DNA of 64,000 nucleotides from NCBI GenBank assembly GCA_022825885.1, contig JAJDVY010000017.1, forward strand, positions 1 through 64,000, in the 5' to 3' direction. The position numbers and the translations under genes were made by a program. Below the pieces are notes generated by a model. That model did no database searches. It was given only the letters and a program-made list of their open reading frames with translations, and had not been told where the DNA came from. The DNA comes from Nitrospirales bacterium. Its GTDB lineage: Bacteria; Nitrospirota; Nitrospiria; Nitrospirales; UBA8639. Shown here piece by piece: positions 8,104 to 16,854 of the stretch; positions within the stretch are counted from its first letter, which is position 1; each line of letters starts with the position of its first letter.

Positions 8104-8796
8104 TCACAGGAACATCCGGCGGCCCTCCGTCTCCTCCCCGCCCGGCTCCCCGTCAGGCAAGGGAAACTCCTCTTCGAGCGGCGCTTCGCCGAGCACGGCA
8201 AAGAAGACGCCGATCTTCAATAAGAATGACGCCGCCACCAACCAGAACACGTAGGATTGAACGCCCCCTTCATCCATGAGCTGCCGCATGCGGGTCGCGT
8301 GGTCCAGGCCGGCCCTGGCTTTCGCCTTCAGCAACAGGTCTCTCAGGTGCCAGTAATACACGTAATTGGCGCTCGCGCTGGCGATCATCGACCACACGAT
8401 CGGCACCGTGATGTCGCTCGTGATAAACACGGACACAATGGGGCCGATAAAATACACAAACGCAAACAGGTACATTTTGCGATACAGAAACCAGAGAAAG
8501 GGCTCGACCAAAAACGGTGCCCAGTTCCACGTGAGCGAAAAGCGGGGGCCTTGTGCGGTGTGAAACCGTTGAAACGCGCGTTGATAATAGTCCCACGCGG
8601 GTTTCCACGACCAACCCCCCCTCAACGTGAACTGGATGCACCGCCCGGGACCGATCAAGGTCCGCCAATACTGCTCCTCCTGATCCGTCTCGCTTTCAGC
8701 TTCAGCCGCCGCTTCCGCGGGAAACTCCTTGCCGCAACGCAGGCAAAATTGCGCATCATCGGGATTCTGTTGTTCGCAGGACTCGCAGGCTTTCAT
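8104..8796 (-). CDS. Zinc-ribbon plus DUF2628-like membrane protein
   Basis: 230 residues. The N-terminus carries a zinc ribbon with CESC and CLRC pairs (residues 4-22). After an acidic linker comes a region typical of DUF2628 proteins: aromatic-rich FSLTWNWAPFLVEPFLWFLYRKMY, then hydrophobic helices (LFAFVYFIGPIVSVFI, IVWSMIASASANYVYYW, YVFWLVAASFLLKIGVFF). It should sit in the inner membrane with the ribbon in the cytoplasm. Function is unknown for the family. It is a single gene. Confidence 0.7.
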   Translation of the reverse strand: MKACESCEQQNPDDAQFCLRCGKEFPAEAAAEAESETDQEEQYWRTLIGPGRCIQFTLRGGWSWKPAWDYYQRAFQRFHTAQGPRFSLTWNWAPFLVEPFLWFLYRKMYLFAFVYFIGPIVSVFITSDITVPIVWSMIASASANYVYYWHLRDLLLKAKARAGLDHATRMRQLMDEGGVQSYVFWLVAASFLLKIGVFFAVLGEAPLEEEFPLPDGEPGGEETEGRRMFL

Positions 8797-8864
8797 GGTT
8801 GGGGTTATACCATGCGACCATTCCCGAAGGCCACCGGGCGAGACAGGAAGGATCTCTTCGTTCC

Positions 8865-8896
8865 GTCATCCCCGACTCGATCGGGGATCCAGCGTC
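8865..8896. repeat. Dispersed palindromic repeat, family A, copy 1
   Basis: The unit reads TCATCCCCGACTCGATCGGG then GATCCAGCGTC; its core TCCCCGA...TCGGGGA is an inverted repeat around CTCGA. Near-identical units occur at 11250-11282 (opposite orientation) and 37155-37190, and a variant at 13049-13112. Confidence 0.75.
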
Positions 8897-8929
8897 GTTT
8901 TGTCTTTCGTTGATGAGGAGAAAAACCAT

Positions 8930-8963
8930 GGATTCTCGATTAAAGATATCGAGAATGACAGCT
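8930..8963. repeat. Dispersed repeat, family A variant
   Basis: GGATTCTCGATTAAAG followed by ATATCGAGAATGACAG. CTCGAT and ATCGAG form a short hairpin. It matches the variant at 13049-13112, which also has a GATTAAA loop and ends GATGACAG. Confidence 0.55.
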
Positions 8964-9217
8964 TAGGGGAAGATAGGCGGGGCTTGTCTGGAACAAACAG
9001 GGTGTTTATGCTTCATCATGTTCGCATATCGCCAAGGTTACTTGGCGGAAGGCATCTATCGAGCACTCTAACACATACGCCGCAAACAGGTCCGCAAACG
9101 CATGGCTGGTAGCGTAATTTTTGAAGACAGAAACACGGAAAAACAGATCCTTGACCGGACAGACAAGGTGCGGCTCTTGCCTCTGATCTAGCCCCATTTG
9201 TGGTAGGGGAGTGAGGA

Positions 9218-10933
9218 ATGCTCACAAAAATAACCATCCGAAATTTCAAGCTGTTTCAGGCCGTAGAAATACCGCTAGGAAACGGATTTGTGTTTATTGG
9301 TCCTAATAACAGTGGCAAGACTTCTGCTTTGCAGGCCCTGACTCTATGGCACACGGGTTTGCAGAAATGGGCGGAAAAACATGCCGCAAAGGACAAGCAT
9401 GAAATCCCGGCAAAACGTCCGGGCGTGACAGTCAACAGGCTGGATTTGGTGACGTTGCCTGTGGCGGAAGTGGATTTGATATGGTTTAACCGAAAGGTCC
9501 GTAAGGGTTCCAATAAAAACATCCGCATTGAATTGATCGTGGAAGGAATCAGCCAAGGGGAAACATGGAAGTGTGGGCTGGAGTTTGATTATGCCAATCA
9601 GGAAGCGTTCTTTTGTCGCCCCTTGAGAACAGGCACCAACAACAATCCCGGTCGCATGGAAGTCCCCAAAGGAGCGATAGATGTAAGACTGGCTTTTTTA
9701 CCGCCCATGTCCGGGCTTGCAACTGAAGAGGCGTTGATACAGGAAGGACGTATCAATGTCCTTGTTGGGCAAGGGCAAACGGCTGAGGTTTTGCGCAATC
9801 TCTGTTACAGGGTTTACGAAAAAAGCAAAGAAAATTGGCAATCTCTTGAACGGCATATCAAAGACCTATTTGGTGTCGTACTTGGAGAGCCAAGGTTTTT
9901 ATCGAATCGCGGCACGGTGGTCATGGACTATACCGCCAAAGACAGGATAACTTCCCTGGATTTATCCTCTTCTGGTAGGGGCATGCAGCAAGTGTTGTTG
10001 CTCCTAGCTCATCTATACGATAATCCTTCCAATACCGTGTTTCTGCTAGATGAACCCGATGCACATCTGGAGATTTTACGACAAAGACAGATATACAATC
10101 GTATAAACGAAGTCGCGGAAAAACAACATTCACAAATTATCTCCGCGAGCCACTCCGAACTGTTGTTGAGCGAAGCGGCACAACGTGAGTCGGCCGTTGC
10201 CTTTCTTGGTGCCCCGCATATCTTGGGGAAAAATAAACAGTCTCATTTAATGAATTCCTTGAGAGAAATCGGTTTTGAGTATTACTACGGGGCAGAGCAA
10301 AAAGGGTGGATACTCTATCTTGAAGGAGAAACAGATTTAAGAATCCTCCAGGCTTTTGCCGAACGATTGAACCATCCGTCAAAACAATTTCTTCAGGACC
10401 CTCTAGTGAAATATGTTGCCAACCTTCCCAATAAAGCCCGTGAACATTTTTATAGTTTGAAAGAGGCAAAGAATGATTTGCAAGGGTTCCTGTTGTTAGA
10501 CCGGACTGGCAAAGCATTAAAAAATGCGGAGGATTTGTCAGAGACTATGTGGGAAAAATCCGAGATAGAAAATTATTTGTGCAATAGGAATGCAATTCTA
10601 TCTTACGTCACCGAAGGGCTTGAGAGAGAAACTCTTTTTGGCAACTCTGAGATTGCGGAGCGTGAACGTACGATTAAAAAAGAAATAGAGAAATTGGAAG
10701 AAGCTTCTAAAATAATGAAGAAACCCGAACCGTTTTCGAACGATATCAAGGCATCGGATGATTTTCTTGTGCCTTTATTTGAAAATTTTAACGAGGCTTT
10801 GAATAAACCAAAATCAATGGCTCTGCAAAAAAAGGACTTTTACAAATTAGTTGAACATATTCCACCGGAAGAAATAGACGAAGAAGTTAAGCTTGTTTTG
10901 GACAAAATTGTGAAAGTAGCTAAATCAAAGTAA
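9218..10933 (+). CDS. OLD-like AAA ATPase with C-terminal Toprim-type domain
   Basis: 571 residues. The N-terminal ABC-type ATPase has Walker A GPNNSGKTS (about residue 29), a signature-like SSSGRGMQQVL, Walker B FLLDEPDAHLE and an H-loop in SASHSEL. The C-terminal part resembles the Toprim domain of OLD (overcoming lysogenization defect) nucleases: ILYLEGETDLRIL supplies the first glutamate and GFLLLDRTG the second acidic motif, although the DxD is reduced to a single Asp. OLD family proteins act in phage defence. There is no GajB-type helicase next to it, so it would be a stand-alone member. It is AT-richer than its neighbours, which suggests transfer. Confidence 0.8.
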   Translation: MLTKITIRNFKLFQAVEIPLGNGFVFIGPNNSGKTSALQALTLWHTGLQKWAEKHAAKDKHEIPAKRPGVTVNRLDLVTLPVAEVDLIWFNRKVRKGSNKNIRIELIVEGISQGETWKCGLEFDYANQEAFFCRPLRTGTNNNPGRMEVPKGAIDVRLAFLPPMSGLATEEALIQEGRINVLVGQGQTAEVLRNLCYRVYEKSKENWQSLERHIKDLFGVVLGEPRFLSNRGTVVMDYTAKDRITSLDLSSSGRGMQQVLLLLAHLYDNPSNTVFLLDEPDAHLEILRQRQIYNRINEVAEKQHSQIISASHSELLLSEAAQRESAVAFLGAPHILGKNKQSHLMNSLREIGFEYYYGAEQKGWILYLEGETDLRILQAFAERLNHPSKQFLQDPLVKYVANLPNKAREHFYSLKEAKNDLQGFLLLDRTGKALKNAEDLSETMWEKSEIENYLCNRNAILSYVTEGLERETLFGNSEIAERERTIKKEIEKLEEASKIMKKPEPFSNDIKASDDFLVPLFENFNEALNKPKSMALQKKDFYKLVEHIPPEEIDEEVKLVLDKIVKVAKSK

Positions 10934-11109
10934 CTCAACAAATTGCTGCAAACGTTCCTTGAACCCATAACCTAGAGTTTGAGTTACGTAGATCTCACCG
11001 ACAGATGTCACGCGTCGGCAACTGAAGGCTTCCCGAGGACAATGGCGCTTTCTAGATTGCATAGAACGGCGCATTTCTCCTGATTTTCAGCCCCTTCCGC
11101 ATCTCTAGT

Positions 11110-11162
11110 CCCCCTCACCCCAACCCCTTCGAGACAAGCTCAAGGCAGGCCCTCTCCCACTT
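11110..11162. repeat. Dispersed repeat, family B with family D insert
   Basis: CCCCCTCACCCCAACCCC leads into TTCGAGACAAGCTCAAGGC and then GGCCCTCTCCC. This composite of the CTCACCC/CTCTCCC unit with the GACAAGCTCA-GGCAGGC unit recurs at 27115-27182. Confidence 0.65.
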
Positions 11163-11249
11163 TAAGGAGCGGGAGAAAAGCGCCATAAGGCATGTCCCTC
11201 CCCACGAGCAGGGATGGCGCAGCTACCACTGTAAAAGAGAAAGGCAAAG

Positions 11250-11282
11250 ACACTGGATCCCCGATCGGGTCGGGGATGACAG
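11250..11282. repeat. Dispersed palindromic repeat, family A, copy 2 (inverted)
   Basis: ACTGGATCCCCGATCGGG then TCGGGGATGACAG, the reverse complement of the unit at 8865-8896 and of that at 37155-37190. Confidence 0.75.
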
Positions 11283-11309
11283 ATAAAGTCAGTTAAATGC
11301 CCGAACGCC

Positions 11310-11350
11310 TCCCCCACCCCGGCCCTCTCCCAGGGGGAGCGGGAGAAAAG
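11310..11350. repeat. Dispersed repeat, family B
   Basis: CTCCCCCACCCCGGCCCTC followed by TCCCAGGGGGAGCGGGAG. The two halves CTCTCCC and GGGAGCGGGAG can fold back on each other. Confidence 0.6.
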
Positions 11351-11357
11351 GGGGTAC

Positions 11358-11403
11358 AAACCGGATACATTGTTTACATTTTAAACCGGGGACATGGTTT
11401 ACA
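11358..11403. repeat. Pair of 21-base direct repeats, possible IS-end remnant
   Basis: Units at 11358-11378 and 11383-11403 share AAACCGG, ACAT and GTTTACA and differ at three of 21 positions (AT/GG and T/G). Their starts are 25 bases apart. Tandem motifs of this kind, with ATGGTTTACA, are familiar to me from the ends of transposons, but no transposase gene is present here and the assignment is a memory-based inference. Confidence 0.45.
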
Positions 11404-11572
11404 CTGGGAGACTCCACGGCAAAGGAAAGCCTGCCCATGCCGTGGAAAGTAAGGGGAGGCTGAGGCCAAAACCTGAAGAGAGTTTGCCCGATTTCGAAAG
11501 ATCAGCTACTTCTGTCCTTTGATGAAAAACACACTGACTCGGGTGTGTGCCCGAGCCAGCGTATCAAGTTCA

Positions 11573-12724
11573 TCACTCAAACCGTTCGGTGGCTCCGTAG
11601 AAAGCCCCTACGAATACGCCCTCAGTTTCTCCAGAAGTTGTGAAGGATGCGCGATTTGTTCCCGCGACGGCTCGCGGGTTGCCCGCAGGGTCATCGCTGA
11701 TTGAAAACCTACCCGCCCATGAGCCTTGCGAAGAGGTAATTTGAACTTGGGGATGTGTCAGCATTACACCTTGACCCTCAAAAGTTCCGGTCTGACTGAT
11801 GGGCACGGCCACCAGGATGCCTTCATAGTCTGTATCTCGCAAACTTGGATCATAGTCTGCTGTTCCATCAGGTTCGAGGGTACGGATGTTGTGCAATCCG
11901 ATATTGTCAATCCTTCCTGAGATTTGGCTAGACCCAAAATCGGCCGTCAGTCTGGTTCTTCCTGTATACTCACCTTGTTCCCATGTTCCTGAAGAAACAT
12001 CCGCGAAATCTGTTCCATATCTTACAATATACCCACCGTCTGCCCTGCCGGTATACGTGGCCGTGCCAGTAACAGGTACCTGTATGGGACTGTCAAACTC
12101 CGATCCGTCTATAAATGCCCCGATTTCAGCGCGTTGCGTACCAAGATCGGCATACACCCAATAGCCTCCAGACAGATAATCGGTAAAATCGGTGCTTGCC
12201 CATTCCACAGCCGCGCCCGCGCCTGTCAATGTAGACCCATTCAGCCTGTAGACATAGCCTTCCACAAGGTTTCTGTTGGTAACCGGATTGTCAGAAGGCG
12301 AAATATTCTCAACGTCAAGAGTCTCGTCGCGGTCAGTATCCAATGTGGTCGAACTTCCATCCTGACGATTGATTTGAAGGGTGAACCGGCTGCCATTAAA
12401 CGTCGTCTCGATCCCGGTTACACCGGAAAGCCTGGAAGACGTAAAAGCTTGAACAACGCTGCCAAAAATAGGGGTGCTGGATTGCTGACTGGCGTCTAGC
12501 AACGAACTGAGTGCAGGTTGAGTGAGCGCAGAGATATTCCTCGTTTCTGTCCCACTGAACGCAGTCTGTGTTTCTGAGGGTGGCGGTTGACTAGCAGGTG
12601 GCTGATCTCCTGTACCCATCATGCCATTCATAGGCCCTCCTCCACCGCCTCCACCACCGCCACCACAAGCACTGAGTAAAAGCCCGATACTGAGCGTGAT
12701 CGCTCCAAGATGTACATGTTTCAT
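11573..12724 (-). CDS. TbpB-like beta-barrel lipoprotein
   Basis: 383 residues. A signal sequence ends in the lipobox LLSAC (Cys near residue 20), followed by ten consecutive glycines and a Pro/Gly/Met linker, as for a surface-tethered lipoprotein. The C-terminal half has the repeated strand motifs of transferrin-binding protein-like barrels: GTATYTGRADGGY, GRTRLTADFGSSQISGRIDN, GSWAGRFS and GVFVGAFYGATERFE. Family members sit on the outer membrane; ligands are often unknown. A strong AAGGAG site precedes the ATG and a potentially structured leader lies upstream (12725-12931). The poly-Gly tract is a possible slippage site. Confidence 0.75.
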   Translation of the reverse strand: MKHVHLGAITLSIGLLLSACGGGGGGGGGGPMNGMMGTGDQPPASQPPPSETQTAFSGTETRNISALTQPALSSLLDASQQSSTPIFGSVVQAFTSSRLSGVTGIETTFNGSRFTLQINRQDGSSTTLDTDRDETLDVENISPSDNPVTNRNLVEGYVYRLNGSTLTGAGAAVEWASTDFTDYLSGGYWVYADLGTQRAEIGAFIDGSEFDSPIQVPVTGTATYTGRADGGYIVRYGTDFADVSSGTWEQGEYTGRTRLTADFGSSQISGRIDNIGLHNIRTLEPDGTADYDPSLRDTDYEGILVAVPISQTGTFEGQGVMLTHPQVQITSSQGSWAGRFSISDDPAGNPRAVAGTNRASFTTSGETEGVFVGAFYGATERFE

Positions 12725-12931
12725 GACGCACTCCTTATATTGAAGGTGACGAATGAGTGCCCGGTCCGCAAAGGTCGGGCCGTGTCTGCCTCACCAAAGC
12801 GTCTTGGAGACCCTGCGTATTTACCTTTTGGAATACAACATCGTCTGACGCGGGAGCTACCCACGTAGGCGATGCGAGGCTCTTATATTGAGCAGGCGAC
12901 CCGACAAGGGGTCGCTTTGATGAAGCAGACG
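12725..12931 (-). promoter_or_regulatory. Potentially structured 5' leader of the lipoprotein gene
   Basis: Read on the minus strand, two foldable domains precede the AAGGAG. The first (12842-12931) is closed by CGTCTG/CAGACG and contains a perfect 7-bp hairpin, GCGACCC-CTTGTC-GGGTCGC, at 12896-12915. The second (12745-12795) is closed by GGTGA/TCACC and contains a GC-rich hairpin around CTTTGC. It does not match the riboswitch classes I can recall (TPP, cobalamin, FMN, c-di-GMP-I), and no U-run follows the hairpins. Confidence 0.35.
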
Positions 12932-13048
12932 AAGGCACTATAGCGTAAACGGTCAGACGGTGTAAATGACGACCCTGGAATCGAGCGGGTCAGTTTACCT
13001 TCCCCAACCCTCTCACAAGGGGAGAGGTAGAAATACAAAAGACAAAAA

Positions 13049-13112
13049 CGCTGGATCCTCGATTAAAAATAGCCTGTCCTTGACGTTCTTAATCGAGGAT
13101 CGAGGATGACAG
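13049..13112. repeat. Dispersed repeat, family A variant, long form
   Basis: GCTGGATCCTCGATTAAAAA is followed after a short spacer by TTCTTAATCGAGGATCGAGG and ATGACAGG. The arms ATCCTCGATTAA and TTAATCGAGGAT are perfect inverted repeats of 12 bases. The same arms, shorter, occur at 8930-8963. Confidence 0.65.
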
Positions 13113-13255
13113 GAGGAGGAGTCGAGGAATTACTGAACACATACAAGGATGACAGATTAAAGGAGAGGGAAGTGGGCTGGAAAGCCACGGCCTGAGAGAT
13201 TGACAGCCGTTTGTCATTCCGTTATTTTCACGGTAAATTTAACGGAATTGACGGC

Positions 13256-14428
13256 ATGTATTCTCGAATACTCACATTACCCGAAAAGAGTTTTTTCCTG
13301 TTTGGCCCGAGAGGGACGGGAAAGTCTGTGTGGCTGGATCAACGTCTTGGCCATGCGGCCTTGAGTATCAACCTGCTGAAGTCCGGTGAATATCTTCGAT
13401 ATAAACGGGATCCGTCCCTGCTCGCCCAGGAAGTGGCGGCACTGAGAAACAGGAAGGCTTGGATCATTATCGACGAGGTCCAGAAACTTCCGGAATTATT
13501 GGATGAGGTGCATGCCCTGTTGTTCGAAAGCCGACACGGCTACCGGTTTGCCCTATCCGGTTCGAGCGCCCGGAAACTCAAGAGGTCCCATGCCAACATG
13601 CTGGCGGGCAGGGCCTTGTCAAAAAAGATGTTTCCGTTGAGCATGCTCGAGGTCGGCGAGGACTTCAGGTTGCAGGACGGTTTGCGCTACGGACAATTGC
13701 CTTTGAGCGTCACGTCGGCCACCAGCGAAGAGAAAATTGAATTTCTGGATGCGTATGTCGAGACCTACCTGAAAGAGGAAATTCAGCAGGAAGCCCTTGT
13801 CAGAAACCTCGACAGTTTCTACCGGTTTTTGTCCGTCACTGCCCTGATGAACGGGCAGATCTTGAACATCACCAACGTTGCCAGGGACGTGGGCGTCGCC
13901 CGGTCTACAGTCCAGGGGTATTTCAGTATCTTGGAAGACACGCTGCTAGGCTGGTATTTGCCTGCCTACCGCAACAAAGCCAAGGTCAAGGAGGTTGCCC
14001 ATCCCAAGTTCTATCTTTTCGATTGCGGGGTACAGCGCGCCTTGGCGGGTTTGCACCGGGACAAGCCTTCGGCAGATGAAACGGGCGTCCTGTTTGAAAC
14101 CTTTATTCTCAATGAGTTCAGGGCGCTCAATTCGTGGCGGTCTCACGGGGCGCAGTTTTTTTACTGGCGCACGGAATCCGGCAACGAAGTGGACCTGATT
14201 TGGAAAAGAGGCAGAAAGGCGGTCGGGTTTGAAATAAAATCTTCCGGTATCTGGAAAGAACGATTTAATAGAGGGCTGAACGTCCTGCTACGGTCCGGCG
14301 ATATCCGGCAAGCCTTTGGGGTGTATCGAGGCGAACGGGTGCTCAAGGTCGGAGACGTCACCGTTCTCCCTTATGAACAGGCTGTCGAGATGGCTTCGAA
14401 GGGGACCTTTCTTCCGCCCTCTTCGTAA
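13256..14428 (+). CDS. AAA ATPase with DUF4143 domain
   Basis: About 390 residues from the ATG at 13256 (MYSRILTLPEKSFF); the frame also runs back to a TTG at 13211. Walker A is GPRGTGKS, Walker B IIIDEVQKLPE, sensor region FALSGSSARKLK. The second half carries the DUF4143 features YVETYLKEEIQQEALVRNL, a winged-helix-like stretch (VARDVGVARSTVQGYFSILEDT) and a final restriction-nuclease-like fold with NEVDLIWKR and GFEIKSS. The family is widespread and patchy, with no proven general function. Repeats flank both sides, in keeping with a mobile accessory gene. Confidence 0.85.
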   Translation: MYSRILTLPEKSFFLFGPRGTGKSVWLDQRLGHAALSINLLKSGEYLRYKRDPSLLAQEVAALRNRKAWIIIDEVQKLPELLDEVHALLFESRHGYRFALSGSSARKLKRSHANMLAGRALSKKMFPLSMLEVGEDFRLQDGLRYGQLPLSVTSATSEEKIEFLDAYVETYLKEEIQQEALVRNLDSFYRFLSVTALMNGQILNITNVARDVGVARSTVQGYFSILEDTLLGWYLPAYRNKAKVKEVAHPKFYLFDCGVQRALAGLHRDKPSADETGVLFETFILNEFRALNSWRSHGAQFFYWRTESGNEVDLIWKRGRKAVGFEIKSSGIWKERFNRGLNVLLRSGDIRQAFGVYRGERVLKVGDVTVLPYEQAVEMASKGTFLPPSS

Positions 14429-14444
14429 ACGTTCACTCCATCCA

Positions 14445-14488
14445 CACCCCCTCACCCTGACCCTCTCCCGCCCATTGGGGAGAGGGAG
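14445..14488. repeat. Dispersed repeat, family B
   Basis: ACACCCCCTCACCCTGACCC then TCTCCCGCCCATTGGGGAGAG. CTCTCCC and GGGGAGAG form a hairpin. It lies between the DUF4143 gene and argD. Confidence 0.65.
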
Positions 14489-14562
14489 ACAGAACGCATT
14501 CCATTGCACCACTGAGAGGCCCTGTGCTAGATTCGCCTGTTTCTACGCGAGGTTTCGTTGCC

Positions 14563-15774
14563 ATGTTGACTGAAGATCTGCAACAGCGTTCCGCCCGGAC
14601 GATCATGGATACCTACGCCAGGCTCCCCGTCAGCCTGGTGCGGGGCAAGGGGTGCAAGGTCTATGACGCCGAGGATCGGGAATATTTGGATTTTGTTGCC
14701 GGAATCGCGGTCAATGCGCTGGGGCACGGGCATCCGGGCCTGGTCACGGCCATCGAGCGACAGGCGCGGCACCTCCTGCATACGTCGAACCTGTATTATT
14801 CCGAACCACAGGTACTGCTCGCCGAGCGGTTAGTGGCGCATTCCTTCGCCCATAAAGTATTCTTCTGCAACAGCGGAGCGGAGGCCAACGAAGCCGCGAT
14901 CAAGCTCGCCCGCAAATATTCGTTTGAAAAATACGGCCCGGACCGGCATGAGATCATCACCATGAATAATTCGTTTCATGGCCGGACCCTGGCGACCCTG
15001 ACCGCAACGGGACAGGCCAAAGTGCGGAAGGGATTCGCGCCGCTTCCGCCAGGCTTCAAGTACGCCGACTTCAACGACTTTTCTTCGATCGAACGCCAAA
15101 TGGATCAACGCACGGCCGCGGTCATGCTTGAACCCATTCAAGGCGAAGGGGGCGTGGTCGTGGCCGAGGAAGCCTTTTTAGAACAACTGCACGCGCTCTG
15201 TCGCGACCGCGACGTCCTGTTGATTTTCGACGAAGTCCAGACCGGCATGGGAAGAACCGGCACCCTCTTTGCGTATGAACACTACAACGTCCGGCCGGAT
15301 ATCATGACCCTGGCCAAGGGCTTGGGCGGCGGGCTTCCCATCGGTGCTTGTCTCGCCACCGACGACGTGGCTCAAGCATTCGGGCCGGGGTCCCATGCGT
15401 CCACGTTCGGTGGGAACCCCCTGGTTTGCGCCGCTGCCCTCACCGTGCTTACCGCCTTGCTGGATGACTCTCTGCTGGAACGCAGCCAGGCCGCAGGGGC
15501 TTACCTGCACAAAGGACTCCAATCCTTGCAGGACCGGTTGTCCGTGGTCACCGCGGTTCGCGGCCTGGGCCTCCTGCAAGGCATGGAACTTTCCATTGAC
15601 GGACAACCGGTCGTCCGGGACTGCCTGGCCCGGCGCATGTTGATTAACTGCACCATGGGCAACGTGCTTCGGTTCGTGCCGCCGTTGATCGTGACCCATG
15701 ACGAAATCGATCGGCTATTGGACGTGTTATTGGGGGTCTTGCAAAAACGACTTGAGACGCTTCCGCATTCATGA
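14563..15774 (+). CDS. argD: Acetylornithine aminotransferase
   Basis: 403 residues; class III PLP-dependent aminotransferase that makes N-acetylornithine (and often succinyl-diaminopimelate) by transamination with glutamate. Visible motifs: YLDFVAGIAVNALGHGHP, the cofactor-contacting FFCNSGAEANEAAIKLARK, LIFDEVQTGMGRTG, the Schiff-base lysine in TLAKGLGGGLPIGA and STFGGNPL. I chose the ATG at 14563, which has GCGAGG about ten bases upstream; the frame also opens with a GTG at 14524. It starts the argD-argF-argG-argH run, and its dual specificity would link the arginine and lysine blocks of this locus. Confidence 0.93.
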   Translation: MLTEDLQQRSARTIMDTYARLPVSLVRGKGCKVYDAEDREYLDFVAGIAVNALGHGHPGLVTAIERQARHLLHTSNLYYSEPQVLLAERLVAHSFAHKVFFCNSGAEANEAAIKLARKYSFEKYGPDRHEIITMNNSFHGRTLATLTATGQAKVRKGFAPLPPGFKYADFNDFSSIERQMDQRTAAVMLEPIQGEGGVVVAEEAFLEQLHALCRDRDVLLIFDEVQTGMGRTGTLFAYEHYNVRPDIMTLAKGLGGGLPIGACLATDDVAQAFGPGSHASTFGGNPLVCAAALTVLTALLDDSLLERSQAAGAYLHKGLQSLQDRLSVVTAVRGLGLLQGMELSIDGQPVVRDCLARRMLINCTMGNVLRFVPPLIVTHDEIDRLLDVLLGVLQKRLETLPHS

Positions 15775-15821
15775 AGACGGGCCACGATGAAGTTGCACCC
15801 CAATCGATTGGGAACTGACGC

Positions 15822-16838
15822 ATGACACTGTTGGGACAGTCCATTCCGGAACGCGGCGTTTCGGCGGCCCCGCCTGCGACGCAGCAGGACGGCACAAAAG
15901 ACTTGCTGGCCGTTGCCGACCTGACCGGCAGCCGGATCTTCCGCCTGTTCCGCGTTGCCCGCGAACTCAAGGCGGCCCCGCGACCCGGTCCGGCTTCGCA
16001 AGGGCTTTCGGGATCGACCTTGGGCCTGCTGTTCGAGAAACCCTCCACCCGCACACGGGTCTCCTTTGAAGCGGGCATGCATCAATTGGGAGGGCAATCT
16101 GTGTTCCTGCCGTCGGATACCATTCAACTCAGCCGGGGCGAAAGTCTCGGCGATACCGCCCTCGTGCTTTCCCGGTACCTCGACGGGCTCGTGATTCGCA
16201 CGTTCAAGCAGTCCACGTTGGAGGAATGGGCGCACCATGCGACCATTCCGGTCATCAACGGGCTGACGGACCTGTGTCATCCCTGCCAAGCCTTGGCGGA
16301 CCTGTTCACTCTCATGGAAGTCAAAGGATCTTTCGCCGAGGACGCGTTTCACGGGCTCAAACTCGGCTACGTGGGGGATGGCAACAACGTGGCGAATTCA
16401 TTGATCGAAGCCGGGGCGAAAGTGGGGATGCACGTCGTGATCGGATGCCCGCCGGAATACCAACCGGATCCCGGCATCGTCGAACGCAGCCGCGAGGAAG
16501 CCGCCCGCACGGGCGCGACCATCGAGATCGTGCATGACCCCGGCGAGGCCGCGGAGAACGCCGATGCGCTCTATACGGACGTCTGGACGAGTATGGGACA
16601 GGAGCAGGAACAGAATGAGCGAGTAAAGGTCTTGGCCCCCTACCAATTGAACGAACGACTGCTCAGCCTGGCCAAATCGTCGGCCATCGTGTTGCATTGT
16701 CTGCCGGCCCACCGGGGCGAGGAAATAACCGCGGCAGTGCTGGATGGCCCACAATCCGTAGTCCTGCAGCAGGCGGAAAACCGCCTGCACGTTCAAAAAG
16801 CGATCTTAATGGAGTGGCTCGGGCGACCCTGGCCCTGA
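15822..16838 (+). CDS. argF: Ornithine carbamoyltransferase
   Basis: 338 residues, about 25 longer at the N-terminus than typical enzymes, whose core starts near [10 protein letters not shown]. It condenses carbamoyl phosphate and ornithine to citrulline. Carbamoyl-phosphate site [21 protein letters not shown], the ornithine-side DVWTSMGQE and the [10 protein letters not shown] loop are all present. It follows argD after a short gap and precedes argG by 16 bases, so co-transcription is likely. Whether the N-terminal extension is translated is uncertain: no good Shine-Dalgarno precedes the listed ATG. Confidence 0.94.
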   Translation: MTLLGQSIPERGVSAAPPATQQDGTKDLLAVADLTGSRIFRLFRVARELKAAPRPGPASQGLSGSTLGLLFEKPSTRTRVSFEAGMHQLGGQSVFLPSDTIQLSRGESLGDTALVLSRYLDGLVIRTFKQSTLEEWAHHATIPVINGLTDLCHPCQALADLFTLMEVKGSFAEDAFHGLKLGYVGDGNNVANSLIEAGAKVGMHVVIGCPPEYQPDPGIVERSREEAARTGATIEIVHDPGEAAENADALYTDVWTSMGQEQEQNERVKVLAPYQLNERLLSLAKSSAIVLHCLPAHRGEEITAAVLDGPQSVVLQQAENRLHVQKAILMEWLGRPWP

Positions 16839-16854
16839 CCACTCTCACACCACG

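Larger units (their letters stand above)
8797..9217. other. Intergenic region with two dispersed-repeat copies
   Basis: 421 bases without a convincing gene, between a minus-strand membrane protein gene and the OLD-like gene. It holds two inverted-repeat elements of family A (8865-8896 and 8930-8963). A GGGGAG about seven bases before the ATG at 9218 can serve as ribosome-binding site for the next gene. I see no terminator. Confidence 0.6.
10934..11572. other. Gene-free region packed with repeats and a possible IS-end remnant
   Basis: 639 bases with no convincing gene. It contains family B repeats at 11110-11162 and 11310-11350, family A at 11250-11282 and a pair of 21-base direct repeats at 11358-11403 that look like transposon ends. 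The small frames here are translations of the repeats. It separates the OLD-like gene from a convergent lipoprotein gene. Confidence 0.6.

Noticed and set aside
12735-12938. 67-codon minus-strand frame in the lipoprotein leader
   Set aside because: It covers the hairpin arms, lacks a ribosome site and resembles no protein.
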